Source of the DNA: Paenibacillus nasutitermitis
Lineage (GTDB): Bacteria; Bacillota; Bacilli; Paenibacillales; Paenibacillaceae
NCBI RefSeq assembly: GCF_014641075.1
Contig: NZ_BMHP01000008.1
Span: forward strand, 1 to 64,000
Length of the DNA: 64,000 nt
Reading direction: 5' to 3'
A program made the translations under genes and the position numbers. How positions within the stretch are numbered: position 1 is the first letter of the stretch; each line of letters starts with the position of its first letter. The notes beneath the pieces are model-generated. The model did not search any database. It worked only from the letters and a program-made list of their open reading frames with translations, and had not been told where the DNA came from. Shown here in pieces: positions 35,331 to 44,530 of the stretch.

Positions 35331-35757
35331 GTTATCTGCTTAACTACAGGGAATGACTTCTTGCTAAGCAGATAACTCGCTCCGAAAGCATATGCTTTGT
35401 TATCTGCTTAACTACAGGGAATGACTTCTTGCAAAGCAGATAACTCGCTTCGAAAGCATATGCTTCGTTATCTGCTTAACTACTTCGAATCATCTTTTTG
35501 CAAGAGCAGATGACTCGCTTCGAAAGCATATGCTTCGTTATCTGCTTAACTACTTCGAATCATCTTTTTGCAAGAGCAGATGACTCGCTTCGAAAGCATG
35601 TGCTTTGTTATCTGCTTAACTACTTCGAATCATCTTTTTGCAAGAGCAGATGACTCGCTTCGAAAGCATATGCTTCGTTATCTGCTTAAATACATAAAAT
35701 AGCTTCTTGCAAAGCAGATTACTTGCTTCGAAAGCATATGCTTTGTTATCTGCTTAC
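35331..35757. repeat. Tandem array of 68-70-bp palindromic units
   Basis: The block GTTATCTGCTTA begins at 35331, 35399, 35467, 35537, 35607, 35677 and 35745, giving periods of 68, 68, 70, 70, 70 and 68 bp. Within a unit AAGCAGATAAC pairs with GTTATCTGCTT around the palindrome AAAGCATATGCTTT, so each unit can form a large hairpin. Middle units carry GATGAC instead of GATAAC. The array fills the gap between the LacI stop codon (35758) and the binding-protein leader, ending just before its ribosome site. Confidence 0.9.
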
Positions 35758-36789
35758 CTACATGGAATAACTTTTTGGTGTACAGGAGCCCCGTATGACA
35801 AGCTCGGTGGGGACGAGCACTCTCTTTGCTGTTTTTGAAGGGACCTTCAGCTGCTCGACCAGCAGACGGGCGGCTTCCAGACCCAACTGCTCGGAATGGA
35901 GTCTGACCCCGGTCAAAGGCGGCGAGAATTGCGGTGAAAACACGGAATCATCGCTAAAAGCAAACACCGATAATTCCTCCGGAATACGCAGGTTCAATTT
36001 CTCTGCAGCTTTATATACGCCCAGCGCCATAGTATCCGTATCCGCTATAACCGCCGTAATGGAGGGAAACTCCTTCAGCATGGCAAGTGCTGTCTGGTAA
36101 CCAAACTCATAGGAGGCGGGACCGGGCACCGGGATATGGAGCATCATCCGGGGATCGGGCGTTAGCCCTTTCGAGCGGAAAGCCGACTTGTAACCAAGCT
36201 CTCTGTCACCGGCAACCGTCCGGCCGGCAGCTGCATTGAGAAATAAAATATTCCGGTGCTCCAAAGTCAACAGGTACCGGGTAACTTCCGAGGCCATGCC
36301 TGCATTGTCGTTGTCCACATAGCTTACCTGAGCCTCATAATAAACGGGGGGACGCCCGATGATAACCAACGGAGCACTCCTGGCCACTCTTTCCTCTACA
36401 CGCGTATCTCTTTCGGCGGGATCAAGTAAAATTTCGCCATCCACAGGGTCAGACGCCATATTTTCCACCTGGCTTAAATACTCCGGAGACAGTGTATTCA
36501 CCAGCAGACGGTAACCATGCTCGTAACAAACTCGCAGAACACCATTTAATAGAGACAGATGAAACTGGCTGAACTTGGAGGAATCCCCCATCATGTTGAG
36601 CCCAATAATACGGGTCGAGCGGTTCGCCAGGCTTCTCGCCCAATAATTCGGTTTGTAGTTCAGTTCTCTGGCAGCGGCCAGCACCCGCTCGGATACCGCC
36701 TTGCTGATGGGCCGTTTCTTGCTGAACACATTGGACACGGTTCCCTTTGAAACTCCTGATGCCTTTGCCACATCATCGATCGTTGCCAA
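35758..36789 (-). CDS. LacI family transcriptional regulator
   Basis: This 343-residue protein has an N-terminal LacI HTH (TIDDVAKASGVSKGTVSNVFS), hinge helix region NYWARSLANRST and a periplasmic-binding-like effector domain. TTG 36789 gives the standard MATIDDVA start. Upstream lie two or three AAACCGGTTT-like palindromes, so it probably represses its own gene. It is upstream of and co-oriented with the ABC cassette, but the repeat array intervenes. Confidence 0.9.
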   Translation of the reverse strand: MATIDDVAKASGVSKGTVSNVFSKKRPISKAVSERVLAAARELNYKPNYWARSLANRSTRIIGLNMMGDSSKFSQFHLSLLNGVLRVCYEHGYRLLVNTLSPEYLSQVENMASDPVDGEILLDPAERDTRVEERVARSAPLVIIGRPPVYYEAQVSYVDNDNAGMASEVTRYLLTLEHRNILFLNAAAGRTVAGDRELGYKSAFRSKGLTPDPRMMLHIPVPGPASYEFGYQTALAMLKEFPSITAVIADTDTMALGVYKAAEKLNLRIPEELSVFAFSDDSVFSPQFSPPLTGVRLHSEQLGLEAARLLVEQLKVPSKTAKRVLVPTELVIRGSCTPKSYSM

Positions 36790-36860
36790 GCCTATCCAAC
36801 CTCGCTTTCCCTGCGGCTTTCCAGCCGTATAACCTGCGCCGAAGATATAACAGAATAGAA

Positions 36861-36873
36861 TGAACCGGGTTGA
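36861..36873. promoter_or_regulatory. Candidate LacI operator, proximal
   Basis: AACCGGGTT (36863-36871) has the CCGG-type centre of LacI operators. It lies about 75 bp upstream of the LacI start codon, next to a TTATAT -10-like box on the minus strand. Confidence 0.35.
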
Positions 36874-36887
36874 CGGGACAGACTTAG

Positions 36888-36902
36888 ATTAAACCGGTTT
36901 TG
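36888..36902. promoter_or_regulatory. Candidate LacI operator, central
   Basis: The perfect 10-bp palindrome AAACCGGTTT (36891-36900) in TTAAACCGGTTTTG is the best of three related sites upstream of the LacI gene. Confidence 0.55.
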
Positions 36903-37006
36903 TCAGAGGCGTTTAAAATAGAGATGGATTTTATGTAAAGGAATTAAAGTTGTTGCATAAAAAGAAGGAATTTCAGGATAAGAGGTGGTAAACAGGGGGA
37001 TGGGAC

Positions 37007-37022
37007 GTTAAACCGTTTTAAC
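37007..37022. promoter_or_regulatory. Candidate LacI operator, distal
   Basis: GTTAAACCGTTTTAAC is a near-perfect palindrome sharing the AAACCG half-site with the central operator about 118 bp away. Paired distant sites would allow looping. The gap 36790-37134 otherwise holds only the stress-protein terminator. Confidence 0.5.
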
Positions 37023-37056
37023 AACTTTTTATGGCTTTCATAAGAAATATAGGGAT

Positions 37057-37103
37057 AGAAAAAGCCTTCTGTCCTGCCTCAAGTGGCAGAACAGAAGGCT
37101 TTC
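37057..37103 (-). terminator. Terminator of the stress protein gene
   Basis: AAAGCCTTCTGT pairs with ACAGAAGGCTTT, with an inner CTGCC/GGCAG stem. On the minus strand it runs into TTTTTC. Confidence 0.85.
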
Positions 37104-37134
37104 CTTCCTTTAATAAAGTAAAATCGATTAACGA

Positions 37135-37635
37135 TTATTGGTACCGATGGGCATTCAGGGAATTATTGGTGCGGAAGGCGTCATAGGCGCGAATATCACG
37201 CTGCGCGTCGGAGTCCACCATCACCAGAATTTTCCCGCTGTTCACGTAGCCGTCGTATTCTTTCGCCTCATCCTCGGGAATGCCAAGTCCCACCAATCCT
37301 CCTACGATTCCGCCAGCGCCTGCGCCAACAGCCAGCCCTGTAAGAGTAGCGGCAATAGGACCTGCCGCAAGGATCGGGCCGATACCCGGAATCGGAATCA
37401 GGAACAAGCCCGCCAATAACCCGGTCACGCCGCCGACGACACCGCCTGTTGCCGCACCTGTCGCAAGTCCTGCCGCCGCTTTGGTATCCGTCTCCTCGGA
37501 AACCCCATCCACAACATCATGATTTTTCGCTACAATAGAAATATCGTCAGAGGAATAGCCCTGGCTTTTCAAATCGTCGATCGCTTTCACTGCTTCTTCA
37601 TGAGTACTGAACACGCCTACAATTTTCTTTTCCAT
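37135..37635 (-). CDS. General stress protein with glycine-zipper membrane segment (YflT-like)
   Basis: This 166-residue protein starts with a YflT/GsiB-17M-like domain (MEKKIVGVFSTHEEAVKAI, LKSQGYSSDDISIVAK). The Gly/Ala-rich hydrophobic segment spans about 55-115 (GAATGGVVGGVTGLLAGLF and VGAGAGGIVGGLVGLG). A short domain with KILVMVDSD closes it. ATG 37635 follows AGGAGG. A sigma-B-like promoter stands upstream. It probably sits in or at the membrane during stress; the exact role is unknown. Confidence 0.8.
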   Translation of the reverse strand: MEKKIVGVFSTHEEAVKAIDDLKSQGYSSDDISIVAKNHDVVDGVSEETDTKAAAGLATGAATGGVVGGVTGLLAGLFLIPIPGIGPILAAGPIAATLTGLAVGAGAGGIVGGLVGLGIPEDEAKEYDGYVNSGKILVMVDSDAQRDIRAYDAFRTNNSLNAHRYQ

Positions 37636-37698
37636 GGTTAACGCCTCCTAATGGTATTTATTTCCTTGTTTTATCAATCGTCCAGTCTAATTCCATTT

Positions 37699-37722
37699 AC
37701 ACCCGAGAACGCAGCTTCAAAC
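37699..37722 (-). promoter_or_regulatory. Sigma-B-like promoter of the stress protein gene
   Basis: Minus strand: GTTTGA (37717-37722), 12 bp, GGGTGT (37699-37704), against consensus GTTTAA-12/14-GGGTAT. It lies about 65 bp before the start codon. Confidence 0.5.
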
Positions 37723-37747
37723 AACCGCCCTCTTCTAAGCCCAAGCA

Positions 37748-37803
37748 AAAAAAATCGTGCATCACCAGGGCCGCCCGCCTGGATGCACGATTTTTTGGGT
37801 TTT
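37748..37803. terminator. Bidirectional terminator after the SLH protein gene
   Basis: AAAAAATCGTGCATC pairs with GATGCACGATTTTTT around a G/C-rich loop, with T-runs available on both strands. On the minus strand it lies just after the SLH gene stop and upstream of the stress protein promoter. Confidence 0.85.
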
Positions 37804-37814
37804 TTTAAGATCAA

Positions 37815-40535
37815 TTACAGCTTTGCGATCAGCTGGGCAGCCTCCGCCCGGGTGGCAGATGTTTGAGGAGCAAATTTGTTGTCTCCTTTGCCGTTAATAA
37901 AGCCTAAATAATGGGCACCATTCACATAATTGATAGCCCAATCACTAATCAAATCACTATCGTTAAAACCGGCCGACTGAACCTCATCCAGGGGCACGCC
38001 TGACAAGAACTCATAGGCTTTCATCAACATCGCAGCCATTTCCTGCCTCGTTACCTGTTCGTCAGGAGCGAAGGTCCTATCCGAACGGCCTTGAATAATC
38101 CCCGCTTCGAATGCAGCTGTCACCGCATCTGAATACCATTTGGTTGGAGATACATCTGTAAATGTGCTGTCTGCCCGCGCTGTCAGGCCAAGCTTCCGGG
38201 TCAGAAACGCTGCAAATTCAGCCCGTGTTACCTGCTGATTGGGAGCAAAAGCCGTTTCACTGACCCCACTCAATACATGCTGTGCCGCCAACTGCTTAAT
38301 AGCGGATAAGGCCCAGTGGCTGGCATTCACATCATCAAAAGACTTATCAAATTCCAGTACGGCATAGGTGCCAAAACGGTCGATTTGCACCTCCAAAAAT
38401 CCATCCTGAAGCTTACCCGCGATAAACTCCAGCTCACCATTATCCCCGATAAAATAGACGCCGGTCAGCTTCAAATTTGCCTCCGTTGCGATTTTGAGTT
38501 TGAGTGTCACTGGCGTTTCAAGCTTGCTCAACCTTTGTTCTTTACCATCCTTGGTGATGATGGAGAGATCAAAATTATAGAAATCCCCTGCTGATTGAAG
38601 ACCAGTATTCTTCAGTCGCTTCTGAGCGTTAACCAGCATCTTCTCGGCTGTTTCCTGATTTACCTTATCCGAAATAAATGAAATCTGCGCATCCTCCAAT
38701 TCTTTGGCGGTTATAAGGCTTTTTAGTTTCTCAAGAAGAGATCCCGGTATGGTTGCATTTAAATCCCCGTTACGGAAGGTGAGCGTATTATTACTAGAAA
38801 GATCGGAAGCACAAGCCGGGAGTAATTTCTGCTTGTCCTGCGTACCCATTGAAATGTCTAGAGTGCCTGATTCTTTATTTGTATTGTCAGCGATAGCCGC
38901 ACATGGCGCTGGCTTAGATTCAACAACCGGAGGCGGTGTTATGACGATTCCACCCCCTCCCCCCCCATTATTGCCACCATTGCCATTGTTTGTGGAGAGT
39001 GGAATAACATCCATTGAAGCTTTGGGAGACTCATTGCCCGCTTTATCGACTGCAGACAGACCCACCTTATAGGTCTTGCCATTGATCAGGCCAGTCAAGT
39101 TATAGCTTGTAGCCGCAATCGGACTACTCGTGAGCAGTACCCCTTCCAGATAAACGCGATAACCGGCCAAATCCGACTCGTTATTGGCCTCCCAGCCCAC
39201 TTGCGCCTGAGCATCACCCGGGGTAATCTTGAGTCCTTCCGGCTGTGCCGGCGGATAAATATCGCCATAGACAAGCTGCCAATTGTCATATTTAAAATGA
39301 TAGACATCGTTGTTACGGTAGCCGTAAAAAGCTGCATGCAGCTGCCCTTGTGTCGAATAAACATCCGGAATCCTGATTTCTTCTCCCGCGCTTGTCTGGG
39401 ACATGCGCAGCGTATAGGTTTGCGTTGTGCTTAAAAATTCATTGAAATGAAAAGCATAAATGTTATATTTCACCGAATCCATCGGATTTGTATAAGCAGT
39501 TACGTAGACAGTCGAGACAGGAATAATCGATCCATCCGAAGCGACCACTTCGAAATCTGAGGCGATAACAGGACCTGAATTACCCGGGGACCCTCCCGGA
39601 AAATTCGGTTGACCCGGAATAAAAATGCCACCAGGCGGATCGATTTCATCATTGGTTGCAGACATGCCGCCAGGCTCAACCGTTAAACCTGAAATACGCT
39701 GCATAGGCTCCTCAGAGCCGGTTACGTCAGATAAGGAAAAAGACAACTCGGATCTGCCAAAGTGCTCCGGGATACTCCCATCAGAGGCTTGCAGCAGCCG
39801 GAAAGAAAACAATTCGTCGCCTTTTTGAAGATAGGAGCCTTTGGGCTTATAGTTGAAGACCGGGTTAAACAAATCAAATGCGCTGCCGATTCTGCCTGAA
39901 GCAATCGTTCGGGAGGCAGACTCTACGCCAGCCCAATTTACAGTAGCAACCGCATACTCATGGGTAATATCCAGATCGACTCCATAAAGACTCGCAAATA
40001 TGTCATCCTTTGAGGCAAATTTGATAAATACATTATCTTCATAAATATTGTATCCCTTTACATTGGGATCCTCGACTTTTGTCCAGAAAAGTGCCAAAAG
40101 GCCAACTCTGTCATTGATACTGATCCCCGAAATGCTAAGACTGGCGGGAGCGGGTAAGGGAGCATTATTAAATGTATAGAGGGAGGAAGTGACTAAAGGC
40201 GTCACCTCTGACTGCACATTATCCGTCACCAGCAGCCGGTAAGGGTTGAAACCGCTACCAATATTGCCAGTAACATTGTAGTAGTAGGAATCCGAGTTTT
40301 CCACTGTATACGCCTGACCGACGACTGACGATAGATCAATGTTGGTATTCCCCGAATCCATGCTCAGATGAACCGTTGGCTGATCCGATTGAATCGTTCC
40401 AGTGATCGATCCGCTGCCTGAGTCATACACGACTTTAATAAAGCTTGCCGCATAAGATAGTACCGGAAAACAGAGGCTAAGCAGCATACTGGCAAGAATA
40501 ATTGTACTCCACTGATATAAAGACCGACGATTCAT
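37815..40535 (-). CDS. S-layer-homology (SLH) surface protein with fibronectin type III domains
   Basis: This 906-residue exported protein has a signal peptide ending near SYAA (about residue 30) and a beta-rich N-terminal region. Two FN3-like domains follow (about 135-215 and 430-515; the second contains LTGLINGKTYKVGLSAVD). A poly-Gly/Asn linker (NGGNNGGGGGGIVITPPP), a unique domain (about 540-735) and three C-terminal SLH domains come next, starting near FDDVNASHW, FTDVSPTKW and FNDSDLISDW. SLH domains bind pyruvylated wall polymer. ATG 40535 follows GGGGGGAG. The ligand of the outer part is unknown. Confidence 0.93.
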   Translation of the reverse strand: MNRRSLYQWSTIILASMLLSLCFPVLSYAASFIKVVYDSGSGSITGTIQSDQPTVHLSMDSGNTNIDLSSVVGQAYTVENSDSYYYNVTGNIGSGFNPYRLLVTDNVQSEVTPLVTSSLYTFNNAPLPAPASLSISGISINDRVGLLALFWTKVEDPNVKGYNIYEDNVFIKFASKDDIFASLYGVDLDITHEYAVATVNWAGVESASRTIASGRIGSAFDLFNPVFNYKPKGSYLQKGDELFSFRLLQASDGSIPEHFGRSELSFSLSDVTGSEEPMQRISGLTVEPGGMSATNDEIDPPGGIFIPGQPNFPGGSPGNSGPVIASDFEVVASDGSIIPVSTVYVTAYTNPMDSVKYNIYAFHFNEFLSTTQTYTLRMSQTSAGEEIRIPDVYSTQGQLHAAFYGYRNNDVYHFKYDNWQLVYGDIYPPAQPEGLKITPGDAQAQVGWEANNESDLAGYRVYLEGVLLTSSPIAATSYNLTGLINGKTYKVGLSAVDKAGNESPKASMDVIPLSTNNGNGGNNGGGGGGIVITPPPVVESKPAPCAAIADNTNKESGTLDISMGTQDKQKLLPACASDLSSNNTLTFRNGDLNATIPGSLLEKLKSLITAKELEDAQISFISDKVNQETAEKMLVNAQKRLKNTGLQSAGDFYNFDLSIITKDGKEQRLSKLETPVTLKLKIATEANLKLTGVYFIGDNGELEFIAGKLQDGFLEVQIDRFGTYAVLEFDKSFDDVNASHWALSAIKQLAAQHVLSGVSETAFAPNQQVTRAEFAAFLTRKLGLTARADSTFTDVSPTKWYSDAVTAAFEAGIIQGRSDRTFAPDEQVTRQEMAAMLMKAYEFLSGVPLDEVQSAGFNDSDLISDWAINYVNGAHYLGFINGKGDNKFAPQTSATRAEAAQLIAKL

Positions 40536-40821
40536 TCATGCTCCCCCCAAATATTCCTATTTTATCCTTCTATTTTAAAAGCTATCTATTAGAAATACAA
40601 TAATAAAATAGTTCTACAAGCCTATTAATTCTTGTTTTTTTGAAAAGGAAAGTCCCGGAATTGGTTAGACGTTATTCCAGCTCCTTCCCGGTACTTTTTT
40701 TGGTTAACAGCGGCTTATTACCCCTTCTGGTCTCGTTCATCCTCCTCGTAATTGACCATAGAAAAAAACCTGCCGAACTGGCAGACCTTGTATAACCGCA
40801 GCTGCGACCCCAAACATAAGA

Positions 40822-40852
40822 AAGGGATACTTCAAAGTGAAGTATCCCACCT
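40822..40852 (-). terminator. ywhD terminator
   Basis: GGGATACTTC pairs with GAAGTATCCC across AAAGT. On the minus strand CCCTTTCTT follows. The rest of the gap 40536-40876 shows a long imperfect inverted repeat (AAGTCCCGGAA near 40649 with TTCCCGGTACTT near 40685) ending in seven Ts on the plus strand, with no gene attached. Confidence 0.65.
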
Positions 40853-40876
40853 CCTACATATAAGAGTTCGCAAAGC

Positions 40877-41422
40877 TTACGCCAGTGCCTGCTTGAGTTC
40901 TTCCGGCGAGCGGTCCCACCATTCTTGATTATTGGCGATCAGTAGACCCCGCAGTGCCGCTTTCTCCTCCGCGCTAAGCTCGCTTAGCACGAAACGGCGT
41001 TTGATCGCATAATCCAGATTGTTCACATGCTGGGCGAGAATCTTCCAACCGCGGCGCGCCTCTGTATCCACCAGCATCGGACAAGCCGTCGCTCCCGCGT
41101 AATAAGAACCTTCCTCACTTCTGTCCACCGCAACCCAAACGATCCAGCACAAGCGCCCGTTTGGAACCAGCTCCTTATCCGGACTGAACTTGATGCCTTT
41201 CTCCACCTTGCTCTTGGCATGCATGGCGCCCACATCGATATAAGCCTCGCCTTGATCGATAATGACGCAGGATACCGCACTAAGATCGATGGTACCCGCA
41301 CCAAATCCCCGGTGCTCCTTGTTGCTCACCACATTAAGCGATAGCTGCCTCTTCTCTTTCTTCTCCGGCGCAGGTGCCGTCTGGTCCGGTGTCTGACCTT
41401 GTCCTTGATCCTGTTCGGTCAT
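40877..41422 (-). CDS. ywhD: YwhD family protein
   Basis: This 181-residue soluble protein has a Gln/Pro/Glu-rich leader (1-30) and a conserved core containing FGAGTIDLSAVSCVIID, YIDVGAMHAKSKVEKGIKF and GWKILAQHVNNLDYAIKRRF. I recognise this as the YwhD family, whose function is unknown and whose gene in Bacillus lies near pbpG and speE. ATG 41422 is chosen (GGAG 11 nt upstream); GTG 41434 would abut the site. Confidence 0.75.
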   Translation of the reverse strand: MTEQDQGQGQTPDQTAPAPEKKEKRQLSLNVVSNKEHRGFGAGTIDLSAVSCVIIDQGEAYIDVGAMHAKSKVEKGIKFSPDKELVPNGRLCWIVWVAVDRSEEGSYYAGATACPMLVDTEARRGWKILAQHVNNLDYAIKRRFVLSELSAEEKAALRGLLIANNQEWWDRSPEELKQALA

Positions 41423-41630
41423 CTGTGGTTCCACTCCTTCTCTGATGCCAGTATATGATGCCCGTTGCAGTCCCGGGCTTTCGGCGCATGATCATTTGAA
41501 TTGTTTTGTGAATCCCGCGTCCGACAAGGCTTCTTCGCCTGTCCACACATTAATTCTATTTTAGCTAATAATCCGGGAAAAGCCAACATATACATGCTGT
41601 AGATGCTTGTCAACGGGAGGGAATGGTTCA

Positions 41631-43634
41631 ATGACGCCACGTCACGCCAAACGTTTGCTGCTCTTTGCAATAGCTGCCGTCCTGCTCGGCGTGAGTGCCC
41701 AGCATGGATTCGGGGATGCCTGGACTTCGCAATATACGTATGCTTTTGCCCCCGACAAACCCAATACAGCACCCAAGATGACACCGCCCCGTCCCAGCGC
41801 ACCCGAACCCGATTCGGTGATGCAGCCCGGACCGGAAACGCTCAGCAAGAGAGTTGTGGAATACCAGATCGATGTGCGGCTGGAGGAAAATACCCATACG
41901 CTGCAGGGCACGCAGACGATCACTTGGACAAACCCGGGCAGACAACAGGTGTCCGAGCTATATTTTCATCTGTACCCCAATGCCTTCCAGTCCAAGGAAT
42001 CGACGTTCATGCGCGAATCCGGAGGAAAGCTCCGGAATGACAAGGCTACGGAGGCCAGCCTTGGCTATATGCGCATCCATTCCCTGGTGACCAGCGAGAA
42101 TGACAGTCTGCTGCCAAGGCTGCATTATGTACAGCCCGATGACGGCAACGAGAAGGACCAGACATTGGCCAAGCTCCGCCTGCCGCAGCCGGTAGCCCCC
42201 GGAAAAAGCGTCACTCTGAAAATGGGCTTCGAAGTGAAGCTGCCGGAAGTCTTCGCACGGATGGGCTACATGGGGAATTTTGTGATGGCCGGCCAATGGT
42301 TTCCGAAGCTTGCCGCCTATGAAACGGTCGGCACCCGGGGGCGAACGACGGAAGGCTGGAATGCCCATCAATACCACGGCAACTCCGAATTTTACAGCGA
42401 CTTCGGCATTTACAGTGTGAAGATCAACGTTCCATCCACCTACAAGGTAGCCGCAACCGGCTTTCAAACCAAACCCACCGCGGCTGACAAAGACCGCAAA
42501 GTTTACTCTTTTTATGCCGATGATGTGCATGATTTCGGTTGGAGCGCTTCACCAGATTTTGTTTATGTGGAGGAGCCGTTATCGACAGCCAACATACCCG
42601 GCGTCCGGATCAAGCTGTATCTTGACCCGTTGCATGCCAAATTCAAGGACCGCTACATGCATGCAGCCAAGTCCGCACTGGCGAAATATTCGCAGTGGTA
42701 CGGCGCTTATCCCTATTCCACGCTGTCGATCGTTGTGCCTCCCAAGGGCGGCAACGGCGCTGGAGGAATGGAATACCCGACGCTGATTACTTCCTTTGCC
42801 GCCGAGACGGACAATCCCGGCTATGACCTGGAGCGCACGGTTGTTCACGAAATCGGCCATCAGTACTGGTACGGCATGGTCGCCTCCAACGAGTTCGAGG
42901 AAGCCTGGCTGGATGAAGGCTTCACTTCCTATTCCGAGGACAAGGTGATGGAGAGCGAATACGGGGTTGCCCCCAATCTTCCTGTGGAAGCCAGTTATAT
43001 GACCGCCCCCGCTCCGCTCAAGCAGCTTTCCTGGTCCTACCAGAACCATAATCATTATGCGGAAAATGTGTACATGCGGGCCAAGCTTGTCCTGTTCGGC
43101 ATCGAGAAACAGGTCGGCGCAAAAACGATGAGCAAAATTATGCGGACCTACTTCCAGAAATATAAATTCAAGCATCCCACTACAGCGGATTTCCAGCATG
43201 TTGTGGAGCAGGTGACAAGAACCAAGTGGAATGATTATTTCAGCCAGTTCGTATACGACAAGCTGATGTCCGATTATGCGGTGGAATCCATTGCGGTCAA
43301 GCCGGTGAAGGTAAACGGCGAAGCGAAGATTGAATCGACTGTGCTGATCCGGAAAAACGGCGGAAGCTTCGGCCCTGTGCCGATCATGTTCAAGTTTGCC
43401 GACGGCACAACGCTGCAGAAGACCTGGGATGCGGGAGAAAAGCATATTCAATACAAGATGGTTCACAGTTCTCCTCTGCTGTGGGCCTCGATTGACCCGA
43501 AGAATGAGAATGTGCTCGACAACAAGCATATCAACAATTTCATGAAAGCCGAGCTTCCGGAGAAAACAAGAACACGCTGGAGCATCGGCTTCACCAAGCT
43601 GATTGAGGGAATCTTCACCTCCTTGGCCTGGTAG
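41631..43634 (+). CDS. M1 family metallopeptidase
   Basis: This 667-residue protein has an N-terminal hydrophobic signal or anchor (RLLLFAIAAVLLGVSA), a Pro-rich linker, a beta domain and the gluzincin catalytic site. The zinc motif is HEIGH (H406, H410) with the third ligand E429 in LDEGF, the exact HExxH-18-E spacing. GGMEYP is the substrate-binding GxMEN-type motif. ATG 41631 follows GGGAGGG. It is probably an exported aminopeptidase. It is divergent from ywhD and followed by a membrane protein gene. Confidence 0.9.
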   Translation: MTPRHAKRLLLFAIAAVLLGVSAQHGFGDAWTSQYTYAFAPDKPNTAPKMTPPRPSAPEPDSVMQPGPETLSKRVVEYQIDVRLEENTHTLQGTQTITWTNPGRQQVSELYFHLYPNAFQSKESTFMRESGGKLRNDKATEASLGYMRIHSLVTSENDSLLPRLHYVQPDDGNEKDQTLAKLRLPQPVAPGKSVTLKMGFEVKLPEVFARMGYMGNFVMAGQWFPKLAAYETVGTRGRTTEGWNAHQYHGNSEFYSDFGIYSVKINVPSTYKVAATGFQTKPTAADKDRKVYSFYADDVHDFGWSASPDFVYVEEPLSTANIPGVRIKLYLDPLHAKFKDRYMHAAKSALAKYSQWYGAYPYSTLSIVVPPKGGNGAGGMEYPTLITSFAAETDNPGYDLERTVVHEIGHQYWYGMVASNEFEEAWLDEGFTSYSEDKVMESEYGVAPNLPVEASYMTAPAPLKQLSWSYQNHNHYAENVYMRAKLVLFGIEKQVGAKTMSKIMRTYFQKYKFKHPTTADFQHVVEQVTRTKWNDYFSQFVYDKLMSDYAVESIAVKPVKVNGEAKIESTVLIRKNGGSFGPVPIMFKFADGTTLQKTWDAGEKHIQYKMVHSSPLLWASIDPKNENVLDNKHINNFMKAELPEKTRTRWSIGFTKLIEGIFTSLAW

Positions 43635-43701
43635 TGCCTGCCCCTGTTACATGCCTCGCGGACTAATAATATTTTTTAAAAAAAAGGAGGTGAAGGCTCG
43701 C

Positions 43702-44517
43702 ATGAACCATCATGTGAAGCAAGGCTGGCGGCTGGCCATGAAGCATTTCTATATCATTATCATGTTGTTTCTGTATGAGCTGCTGTGGGGCTTCTTCCTT
43801 TACCGTGCGGTTGAAGGCATTATTGTTCCACTGCTGAAGCGTTACCCGGACAGCGCGCCTTCAGACGGGGCAGTCAACCTGTTCCTGACGGAGGCGCAAT
43901 TCCAGCTGCTCAAAACCGATCTTATTCGTCCCTATATCTGGCTATTCGCCATACTCCTGGCGGCCCGCATGCTCCTGACGCCCTTTCTGAATGCCGGATT
44001 GTTCCACTCTCTCCATCATTCCCATGACGCTGACGGCACTAAATTTCTGCAAGGAATCCGAAAATCCTGGAAGCCGATCGCGCTGCTTTACACCCTTGAG
44101 ACTGCCCTTGCTCTGGCGCCGGGTATCTGGCTGCTGCCCAAAGCGCTTGCTGCCCTGCTTAGCAGCGGCAGCCTGGCGGACCTCACCCACATGGCGGGAC
44201 CCTGGGTCTTTGGTTGGCTGGCATGGGTCTTGCTGCTGCATCTGTTGTTCCTTGCCATGCAGTTCGGGGTTGTGGCAGGAACGAGCCCGGCACGCTCGTT
44301 ATGGGGTGGGATGCGGCATTTGCTCCCCCTTGCCGGTATATCATTGCTGATGTGGGCGATTGGCATGGCGCTAAGTCTTACGATGGCATCCGCTTCCATG
44401 ATCTGGGCCGGATTAATCGCACTCATCCTGCATCAAAGCTATCATCTTATCCGCACGATTATGAAAGTATGGACCGTTGCCTCCCAGTATGAAGTCTGGC
44501 ATTCCAAGCAAACTTGA
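43702..44517 (+). CDS. Polytopic membrane protein of unknown function
   Basis: This 271-residue protein has about six hydrophobic segments (for example 15-35, 75-95, 115-135, 160-185, 210-235). No catalytic motif is visible. ATG 43702 follows a strong AAGGAGGTGA. It lies 67 nt after the M1 peptidase gene on the same strand, so cotranscription is likely. I do not recognise the family. Confidence 0.75.
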   Translation: MNHHVKQGWRLAMKHFYIIIMLFLYELLWGFFLYRAVEGIIVPLLKRYPDSAPSDGAVNLFLTEAQFQLLKTDLIRPYIWLFAILLAARMLLTPFLNAGLFHSLHHSHDADGTKFLQGIRKSWKPIALLYTLETALALAPGIWLLPKALAALLSSGSLADLTHMAGPWVFGWLAWVLLLHLLFLAMQFGVVAGTSPARSLWGGMRHLLPLAGISLLMWAIGMALSLTMASASMIWAGLIALILHQSYHLIRTIMKVWTVASQYEVWHSKQT

Positions 44518-44530
44518 CCCCGTCAGCCAC

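Noticed and set aside
35331..35757. CRISPR array
   Set aside because: The parts between the conserved blocks are themselves near-identical in all units, each unit is a long palindrome, and there are no cas genes. It is a tandem repeat.
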